A stretch of DNA of 14,035 bases from Saprospiraceae bacterium (GTDB lineage Bacteria > Bacteroidota > Bacteroidia > Chitinophagales > Saprospiraceae). The stretch is from positions 1-14,035 of the forward strand of contig JAGQXA010000563.1 in NCBI GenBank assembly GCA_020436865.1, read 5' to 3'. The notes below the pieces were generated by a model. It did no database searches. It saw only the letters and a list, made by a program, of their open reading frames with translations, and was not told where the DNA came from. Positions 1 to 5,302 of the stretch are shown piece after piece (within the stretch, counting starts at the first letter, position 1; the number at the start of each line of letters is the position of its first letter). The translations under genes and the position numbers were made by a program.

Positions 1-239
1 ACGATCTCCCAGTTCGTGTACCAGTAGTATTCGTCGGCATGCCGCCGCGTTTGTCCGGCCCAATGCGGAAGGGCATCGTCGATCTCCTTGCGGAACAGCG
101 GGTCGACGAGCATGTCGCTGGGTTGCAGTCCGAGCGACCGCTCGAGCTCGTGCCGGTCTTTTTCCCAAAGCAATAGCTCGCGGTGCTGAAGGGGGATCAG
201 TTGGAGACGATCGGAAGTAAGGATCAAGCGATCTTTCAT
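1..239 (-). CDS. GNAT-family N-acetyltransferase, N-terminal part (cut by window edge)
   Basis: Reading leftward from an ATG at 239-237, the frame stays open to the window edge (79 codons), so only the N-terminus is present. The protein begins MKDRLILTSDRLQLIPLQHR. The pattern of a short lead, then T-x-RL-x-L-x-PL, is the usual opening of RimJ/RimL-type GNAT acetyltransferases, which transfer acetyl from acetyl-CoA to amino groups. The acetyl-CoA-binding segment lies outside the window, so substrate and activity cannot be judged. The later part is rich in charged residues and ends in an aromatic stretch (YYWYTNWEIV), which suits a GNAT beta strand. It lies 65 nt downstream of the cysteine desulfurase on the same strand and could be co-transcribed with it. 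A GNAT identity rests on the N-terminal motif only. Confidence 0.6.
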   Translation of the reverse strand, partial: MKDRLILTSDRLQLIPLQHRELLLWEKDRHELERSLGLQPSDMLVDPLFRKEIDDALPHWAGQTRRHADEYYWYTNWEI

Positions 240-282
240 GGTTATATGTGGTCGACCCAGCCTGGGTACTAAAAGTTTATGC

Positions 283-309
283 CCTTTTGTCACCTCTGTC
301 ACCTCTATC
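283..309. repeat. Array A: 9-bp tandem repeat at the cysteine desulfurase stop codon
   Basis: Three consecutive 9-bp units are visible on the plus strand: CCTTTTGTC, ACCTCTGTC and ACCTCTATC. The first two closely match units of the array at 9735-9797. The third contains CTA at 305-307, the complement of the TAG stop of the cysteine desulfurase, so the array overlaps the gene end rather than merely following it. The gap towards the GNAT gene also holds a 13-bp palindrome at 255-267 (ACCCAG, one base, CTGGGT). No function is established. Confidence 0.75.
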
Positions 310-1429
310 CCAATATCCCCTTCATCTTCCCGATCAGAAAGTCGATCTCTTCGCGGGTGTTGTAATGCGAGAAGGAAAAGCGGATCGTCTTGCGATCGGG
401 TTCGCCGCCGAGGGCTTCCAGTACGTGCGAGCCGGCTTCGGCGCCCGAGCTGCAGGCGCTGCCGCCGGAGGCGCTGATCCCCGCAATGTCGAGATGCAGG
501 AGGAGCAGCTCGGACTTGGCGGAAGGCGGAAAAGACACGCTAAGCACCGTGTAGAGGAAGGGGAATTCCTGTTCGCCGTTGAAGCGAATATCGGTGAAAT
601 GGCGCTGCAACTCGCCGGCCAGGTAGCTGCGCAGACCGAGGATGTGGGCCTTCCGCTCCTCCATTTCGCGGCAAGCCAGTTCGAGAGCGGTGGCCAACCC
701 CACGATGCCGGCGATATTTTCCGTGCCCGCCCGCATATTGCGCTCCTGCGAGCCGCCGTCGATGAAGGGTTCGATCTGGTTGTCATTGTTGATGTAGATG
801 AAGCCCGTGCCTTTCGGACCGTGGAATTTGTGCGCTGAACCCGAGCAGAAGCTCAGGTAGGTTTGGCTCAGGTCGAACGGAAAATGCCCCATCGTCTGCA
901 CGGTATCGGAATGGAAGAGGACCCCGGCTTCCCGGCAAAGGTCTCCAACGCGCCGGAGGTCGATCATGGTGCCGATCTCGTTATTGGCGTGCATGAGCGA
1001 TACCAGCGTGTGCCCGGCGCCGGTCTGGATCCGGGCTTCCAACCCGGCATAGTCCATACGGCCAAGTTCGTCGACCGGCAGGCGCTCGACCTGCACTCCG
1101 GCCGCCGCGAGCCGGTCGGCGGTGTGCAACACGCAATGGTGTTCGATCGGACTGCTTATGATGCGCCGCACGTCGAGGTCGCGCACCGCATTCTTCAAGG
1201 CCATGTTGTTGGATTCGGTCCCGCCGGAAGTAAAGAACACCTCCCCAATCGAAGCTCCGATCAGATGGGCCACTTTCTTGCGGGCTTCTTCCACGGTAGC
1301 GCGGGCCTTGCGTCCATCCGCATGGATCGAAGAAGGATTGCCGAAGACGTCGCGCATGACCCGCAGCATCGCGTCGCTGACTTCCTCACTGAGAGGCGTG
1401 GTGGCGGCATTGTCGAAATAGACCCTCAT
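305..1429 (-). CDS. Cysteine desulfurase (NifS/IscS family)
   Basis: A complete 374-residue class V aminotransferase-fold enzyme. It should remove sulfur from L-cysteine, giving alanine and an enzyme persulfide used for Fe-S clusters, tRNA thiolation or other sulfur acceptors in the cytosol. Visible hallmarks are the N-terminal YFDNAATTP, SGGTESNN at 68-75, the PLP-stacking His in SPIEHH (His97), the cofactor-contacting Asp175 and Gln178 in HSDTVQ, and the PLP-binding Lys201 in SAHKFHGPKG. RAGTEN is at 233-238 and the catalytic Cys326 in SGGSACSSGA. All expected active-site residues are present. At 374 residues it is shorter than housekeeping IscS (about 400). No iscU, iscA or suf genes are adjacent, so the specific pathway is open. 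The ATG at 1429 begins 5 nt from repeat array B, and the TAG stop lies in array A, so the gene is bracketed by repeats. It is probably co-transcribed with the upstream mutase gene. Confidence 0.95.
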   Translation of the reverse strand: MRVYFDNAATTPLSEEVSDAMLRVMRDVFGNPSSIHADGRKARATVEEARKKVAHLIGASIGEVFFTSGGTESNNMALKNAVRDLDVRRIISSPIEHHCVLHTADRLAAAGVQVERLPVDELGRMDYAGLEARIQTGAGHTLVSLMHANNEIGTMIDLRRVGDLCREAGVLFHSDTVQTMGHFPFDLSQTYLSFCSGSAHKFHGPKGTGFIYINNDNQIEPFIDGGSQERNMRAGTENIAGIVGLATALELACREMEERKAHILGLRSYLAGELQRHFTDIRFNGEQEFPFLYTVLSVSFPPSAKSELLLLHLDIAGISASGGSACSSGAEAGSHVLEALGGEPDRKTIRFSFSHYNTREEIDFLIGKMKGILG

Positions 1430-1434
1430 GGTTC

Positions 1435-1516
1435 TTGGTTTATTGGTTTATTGGGGAATTGGTTAATTAGTCCCAATTCCCCAATAAACCAATAAACCAA
1501 TAAACTAATTCCCCAA
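1435..1516. repeat. Array B: 8-bp tandem repeat forming a perfect 28-bp inverted repeat
   Basis: The left half has 8-bp units reading rightward: TTGGTTTA twice, TTGGGGAA, TTGGTTAA. The right half carries the same units on the other strand: TTCCCCAA, TAAACCAA twice, TAAACTAA, TTCCCCAA. Bases 1435-1462 are the exact reverse complement of 1473-1500, with a 10-nt centre (1463-1472). The array fills almost the whole gap between the mutase stop (1520-1522) and the cysteine desulfurase start (1429), leaving 3 nt and 5 nt. In a glmM-csd transcript it would form a long stem directly in front of the csd start codon. That could serve as a terminator, an mRNA-stabilising 3' end or a translation block. 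There is no following U-run typical of a plain intrinsic terminator. Confidence 0.93.
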
Positions 1517-1519
1517 GAG

Positions 1520-2905
1520 CTACGCCCCCTTCAGCACTTCCAGGATATCCGCCTGTATCTTGCGGGCCAGATTGTCGGCGATGACGCTGGAGTGGCTTTC
1601 GGTGTAGATGCGGATGATGGGTTCGGTATTGGAGCGGCGCAGGTGGATCCATCCATTCTCGAGGTCGATCTTGAGGCCGTCGACGGTGTTGATCTCTTCC
1701 TGGCGGTAGCGGGCTTCGAGCTGGGACAAGAGGCGATCCAGGTCGATTCCCGGGGTCAGTTCCATCTTGTTCTTGGAGATGAAATACGACGGATATTGCC
1801 GGCGCAATTGCGAGGCGCTTTTGCCGGAGCGGGCCAGGTGTGTGAGGAACAGGGCGATGCCCACCAGGGCGTCGCGGCCGTAGTGGAGGTCGGGATAGAT
1901 GACCCCGCCATTACCTTCGCCGCCGATCACGGCGTTCACCTCGCGCATTTTGGCCACCACGTTCACCTCGCCCACGGCGGCAGGGGTGTAGGCGCCGCCG
2001 TACTTGAGCGTAACGTCCTTGAGGGCGCGGGTCGAAGACAGATTGCTGACCGTATTGCCCGGCCGGTGTTGCAGAATGTAGTCTGCCACGGCCACCAGGG
2101 TGTACTCTTCGCCGAACATATCGCCGTCTTCGCAAACAAAGGCCAGCCGGTCGACGTCGGGGTCGACGGCAATGCCCAGCTGGGCTTTATGGAAGACCAC
2201 GGCCTTCGAAAGCTCGGAAAGGTGATCGGGCAGCGGCTCGGGATTATGGCTGAAATGCCCGTTGGGTTCGCCGTTCAGCAGCACGTATTCGCAACCGAGC
2301 GCATCGAGTAGCGGCGGAATAGCCAGCGACCCCGACGAGTTGATGCAGTCGACCACGATGCGATAAGCCTGCTGGGCGACCTTTTCGGGCTCGACCAGCG
2401 GCAGAGCCAGGATCTTCTCGATGTGGCGACCGAGGTAGTCGGGTTTCATCACGTAATCGCCGAGGCTGGTGATCGGCGCATATTCGATGGCGCCGCCCTC
2501 GAGCAAGGCCAGGAAGGCGTCGCCGTCGGCCTGCGAGATGAACTCGCCCTTGTCGTCGAGCAGCTTCAGGGCATTCCACTGGCGCGGATTGTGGCTGGCT
2601 GTCAGGATGATCCCCCCGCCGGCCCCTTCTTCCGGAACGGCCATTTCGACCGTCGGCGTGGTCGACAGCCCCAGGTCGACGACCGTGATGCCCAGTGCGC
2701 GCAAGGTATTGACCACCAGGTTGCTGACGATCTCTCCCGAAATGCGGGCGTCACGACCGATCACCACCTTGGGCGAACGGCCGCGCTGCAGCAGCCAATA
2801 GCCGTAGGCGGCGGCGCACTCGACGATGTCTTGCGGGGTCAGGTTCTCGCCGGCCCGGCCGCCGATCGTTCCACGTATTCCGGAAATGGATTTTATCAGA
2901 GCCAA
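1520..2905 (-). CDS. glmM: Phosphoglucosamine mutase-type phosphohexomutase
   Basis: A complete 461-residue alpha-D-phosphohexomutase. If it is GlmM, as the N-terminus and length suggest, it converts glucosamine-6-phosphate to glucosamine-1-phosphate for UDP-GlcNAc, peptidoglycan and LPS synthesis in the cytosol. The four family landmarks are all present: the phosphoserine loop TASHNP (Ser104), the Mg-binding DPDVDR (Asp248, Asp250, Asp252), the sugar-recognition loop GGEGNGG (328-334), and the phosphate-binding RRSNTEP (423-429). The sugar loop differs from the GEQSGH form of well-studied GlmM enzymes, so phosphomannomutase or phosphoglucomutase activity is possible. The start is a TTG at 2905. 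The following ALIKSISGIRGTIGG is the normal family N-terminus and no nearby ATG would keep it. The gene diverges from the methyltransferase at 3037. A weak -7-like element (TAGCCTTG on the minus strand, 2933-2940) is the only promoter hint. Confidence 0.9.
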   Translation of the reverse strand: MALIKSISGIRGTIGGRAGENLTPQDIVECAAAYGYWLLQRGRSPKVVIGRDARISGEIVSNLVVNTLRALGITVVDLGLSTTPTVEMAVPEEGAGGGIILTASHNPRQWNALKLLDDKGEFISQADGDAFLALLEGGAIEYAPITSLGDYVMKPDYLGRHIEKILALPLVEPEKVAQQAYRIVVDCINSSGSLAIPPLLDALGCEYVLLNGEPNGHFSHNPEPLPDHLSELSKAVVFHKAQLGIAVDPDVDRLAFVCEDGDMFGEEYTLVAVADYILQHRPGNTVSNLSSTRALKDVTLKYGGAYTPAAVGEVNVVAKMREVNAVIGGEGNGGVIYPDLHYGRDALVGIALFLTHLARSGKSASQLRRQYPSYFISKNKMELTPGIDLDRLLSQLEARYRQEEINTVDGLKIDLENGWIHLRRSNTEPIIRIYTESHSSVIADNLARKIQADILEVLKGA

Positions 2906-3036
2906 GGTAGTACTGTTTGGTCAGAAAATGCGCAAGGCTAAAGCGGCGCTAAAATAGGAAAATCGGGAGGGAAACGAAACTTTTTCCCAGCCGGAAATTT
3001 CTTATCTTGCGGCCCCTTATGACCCACAACGACGTC

Positions 3037-3774
3037 ATGGAAAAAGAGTGGTTTACGGCTTGGTTCAACTCGCCCTACTACCATATCCTGTATCAGAACC
3101 GGGACGAAGAGGAGGCCAAGCAATTTATCGACGAGCTGCTGAAGTACCTGCAACCGCCCGCCGGCGCGGCCGTGCTCGACCTGGCCTGCGGCAAAGGGCG
3201 CTATTCGCGTTATCTGGCGGCCAAAGACCTGTATGTCACCGGGCTCGACATCGCCGACGAGAGCATCGCCTTTGCCCGGCAGTTCGAAACCGCCCATCTG
3301 TCGTTCTTTACCCACGACATGCGGCAACCCTTCCGCATCAATTATTTCGACTATATTTTCAACTTCTTTACCAGCTTCGGCTACTTTGCCACGGAAAAGG
3401 ACCATCGCACGACGGTAGCCAACATCGCCACCGGCCTTCGGCCCGGAGGCACCTTTGTGCTCGATTTCTTCAACTCGGTCAAGGTCGTTCGCGACTTGCG
3501 GCCATACGAACACAAGACGATCGGCGGGATCGATTTCGAGCTGCACCGGCGGGTCGACGAAGAAGGGTATATTGTCAAGGAGATCGAGTTTGTCGCCGAC
3601 GGGCAGCCGCAACGCTTCGCCGAACGCGTCCGCGCCTTTACCCTGCAGGATTTTCAAGCTCTATTTTCCCAGGCCGGACTGCAGATCACGACGACCTTCG
3701 GCGACTACTCGCTGGGGGCGTTCGACCCCTTCGATTCCGACCGCCTGATCCTGATCGCCCACAAGCATGTCTGA
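3037..3774 (+). CDS. Class I SAM-dependent methyltransferase
   Basis: A soluble protein of 245 residues with a Rossmann-fold methyltransferase core. Motif I is VLDLACGKGRYS (46-57), the acidic residue contacting the SAM ribose is in GLDIAD (Asp71), a motif II-like HDM lies near 93-95, FDYIFNFFTSFGYF is at 104-117, and LRPGGTF is at 134-140. The acceptor substrate is not evident. I chose the ATG at 3037 because MEKEWFTAWFNSPYYH fits the family N-terminus. An in-frame ATG at 3019 would add six residues, and a TTG at 3007 falls in a possible -7 element (TATCTTGC, 3003-3010), which argues against it. The stop overlaps the next gene's start by 8 nt, so the two are translationally linked. This is the first gene of a three-gene operon with a PAP2 phosphatase and a ZIP transporter; the combination does not reveal a pathway. 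Confidence 0.88.
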   Translation: MEKEWFTAWFNSPYYHILYQNRDEEEAKQFIDELLKYLQPPAGAAVLDLACGKGRYSRYLAAKDLYVTGLDIADESIAFARQFETAHLSFFTHDMRQPFRINYFDYIFNFFTSFGYFATEKDHRTTVANIATGLRPGGTFVLDFFNSVKVVRDLRPYEHKTIGGIDFELHRRVDEEGYIVKEIEFVADGQPQRFAERVRAFTLQDFQALFSQAGLQITTTFGDYSLGAFDPFDSDRLILIAHKHV

Positions 3775-4354
3775 ACTACTTCAATGCGATGAAGCGCTCT
3801 TTCGCCTGATCAATGGCGCCTGGCACACGCCCTGGCTGGATGCCCTGCTCCCCTATTGGCGGGAAAAGACGAGCTGGATACCGCTGTACGTCGCGATGGC
3901 CGGCTACTTCGCCTACCTTTGGCGAAGCAAAGCGGTGATCCTGCTGCTGGCGATCGTGCTGACGGTCGGCCTGGCCGACCTGATCAGCCACCGCGTGATC
4001 AAACAGAGCGTGCAGCGCCCGCGCCCCTGCCGGGAGGAGGCCCTTGCCCCGGACGTGCGTCTGCTGGTGAATTGCGGCGGCGGCTATAGTTTTACTTCCA
4101 ACCATGCCGCCAACCACTTCGCGCTGGCGGCGTTCCTCTTCGGACTGCTGAAAGACCGGTGGCGCAGGAGCCGCTGGTTATGGGTCGCCTGGGCCGCCAC
4201 CATTGCCTACGCCCAGGTATATGTCGGCCTGCACTATCCACTCGACGTACTCGGCGGCGGCATTCTGGGATGGGCGCTCGGCTGGCTCGGTTTTCGCCTA
4301 TACCGGCGATGGGAAGAAAAAAAGGGGAGCTTGCTTAACTTTACAGGCGTATGA
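3767..4354 (+). CDS. PAP2-family membrane phosphatase with altered third motif
   Basis: A 195-residue integral membrane protein of the type 2 phosphatidic acid phosphatase superfamily. Members remove phosphate from lipid phosphates such as undecaprenyl pyrophosphate, phosphatidylglycerophosphate or lipid A, usually on the periplasmic side. Hydrophobic segments lie around 36-54, 56-73, 114-128, 137-155 and 158-176. Motif 1 (K-x6-RP) is intact with Lys79, Arg86 and Pro87. Motif 2 is TSNH (110-113), with the general acid/base His113. Motif 3 normally reads SR-x5-H-x3-D, but here the Arg position is Gln150, while nucleophile His156 and Asp160 remain in VGLHYPLD. Activity may persist, but phosphate binding should differ. 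The ATG lies inside the end of the methyltransferase (8-nt overlap), and its TGA overlaps the transporter start in ATGA. The substrate cannot be told from sequence. Confidence 0.87.
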   Translation: MSELLQCDEALFRLINGAWHTPWLDALLPYWREKTSWIPLYVAMAGYFAYLWRSKAVILLLAIVLTVGLADLISHRVIKQSVQRPRPCREEALAPDVRLLVNCGGGYSFTSNHAANHFALAAFLFGLLKDRWRRSRWLWVAWAATIAYAQVYVGLHYPLDVLGGGILGWALGWLGFRLYRRWEEKKGSLLNFTGV

Positions 4355-5097
4355 ACATTTGGCAATACCTCGCGCTTTTCCTGTCGGTCATCCTGGGTGG
4401 ATTGCTGGCCTTCTACGTGCAGCGGTTCTCCCGGCGCTGGCTGCAGGTCATCCTGTCGTTCAGCGGGGCCTACATCCTGGGGATCACCGTCCTGCACCTG
4501 CTGCCCGGGGTCTTCGCCGGCGAAGAGGTCGACGAGCGGATCGGCATCTGGCTGTTGGGCGGCTTCTTCATCCAACTGCTGCTGGAACAACTCTCGGGAG
4601 GGGTCGAGCACGGCCACATGCACGCAGCCAAGGGGCCGAGCGCCCGCTTCGCCCTGGCGGTCATGGCGGGCCTGTGTCTGCACGCCTTCATGGAGGGCAT
4701 GCCCCTGGCCGGTTACCAACAACTGCACGCCCTGCACCATAGCGGACATTCGCACGGACATCAGCACCTCCTGATCGGGATCATCCTCCACAAAGCGCCC
4801 GCAGCCTTTGCGCTCGTCACCCTCCTCCTGACTTCCGGATTCTCCCGCTGGGTGACGATGAGTTGCCTGGTGGTCTTTGCCTCGATGTCGCCCCTCGGCT
4901 CGGCCTTCGCTTCGCTGCCGTTCTGGAGCGCGGAGGCCCAACACTACCTGCTCGCCCTGGTGATCGGCTCCTTCCTGCACATTTCCACCACCATCCTGTT
5001 TGAAACCGACAGCTCCCACCGGCACCGCGTTTCACACCGCAAACTGCTGGCCATCCTGGCCGGCCTGGGCATGGCCCTGGGCACCCTCTACTTCTGA
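4351..5097 (+). CDS. ZIP-family divalent metal transporter
   Basis: A 248-residue inner-membrane protein of the ZIP (ZRT/IRT-like) family, which moves zinc, iron or other divalent metals into the cytoplasm. About eight hydrophobic segments are visible. The metal-path helices carry HAFMEG (His111, Glu115; equivalent to HNxxEG of helix 4) and HKAP (His147, Pro150; a reduced form of the helix 5 HExPHE motif). HLLP is at 49-52, and FLHISTTILFE is at 208-218. A small His cluster (EHGHMH, 86-91) lies in the usual variable loop. A larger one sits at 126-139, between helices 4 and 5, with seven His in 14 residues. The start overlaps the PAP2 stop as ATGA, so it is the last gene of that operon. The metal cannot be assigned from sequence. 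Confidence 0.88.
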   Translation: MNIWQYLALFLSVILGGLLAFYVQRFSRRWLQVILSFSGAYILGITVLHLLPGVFAGEEVDERIGIWLLGGFFIQLLLEQLSGGVEHGHMHAAKGPSARFALAVMAGLCLHAFMEGMPLAGYQQLHALHHSGHSHGHQHLLIGIILHKAPAAFALVTLLLTSGFSRWVTMSCLVVFASMSPLGSAFASLPFWSAEAQHYLLALVIGSFLHISTTILFETDSSHRHRVSHRKLLAILAGLGMALGTLYF

Positions 5098-5302
5098 TCT
5101 GCCTTCCCGGGGCGTAAAAAAAATGCGCGCATGCGCAACCGGATAAATTGGAAATTGTACCTTTCGCAGCGGAGAGCGCCCCCCGCCGATTTGTCAGGTA
5201 CTGTAAAAATTTTTCTGAGATAGAAAGAGAGCAAATTGGTTTAATTCACTAATTTTCCCCTATTTCCAGAATCTTTCGAATCAGATTATACAAGACGGAA
5301 GT
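5098..5302 (+). other. Intergenic region upstream of the TonB-dependent receptor
   Basis: This 205-nt gap separates two plus-strand transcription units and presumably carries the receptor's promoter. It becomes AT-rich towards the start codon. Two partial -7 elements are visible: TACCTTTC at 5158-5165 and TAATTTTC at 5250-5257, each one base off TAnnTTTG. Neither has a TTTG at the right distance, so I do not call a promoter. A 10-bp palindrome GCGCATGCGC lies at 5127-5136 and another, AAAAATTTTT, around 5205-5214. No clear terminator for the ZIP gene, no small ORF and no RNA gene was recognised. Confidence 0.4.

Noticed and set aside
255..267. 13-bp palindrome ACCCAG-C-CTGGGT upstream of the GNAT gene, possible operator
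   Set aside because: It is a single short palindrome with no recognisable promoter or regulator gene nearby. A 6-bp inverted repeat is expected by chance in a window of this length.
283..309. CRISPR array
   Set aside because: None of the repeat arrays in the window has the 25-40 bp repeats and unique spacers of CRISPR; the units are 7-9 bp and contiguous, and no cas genes are present.
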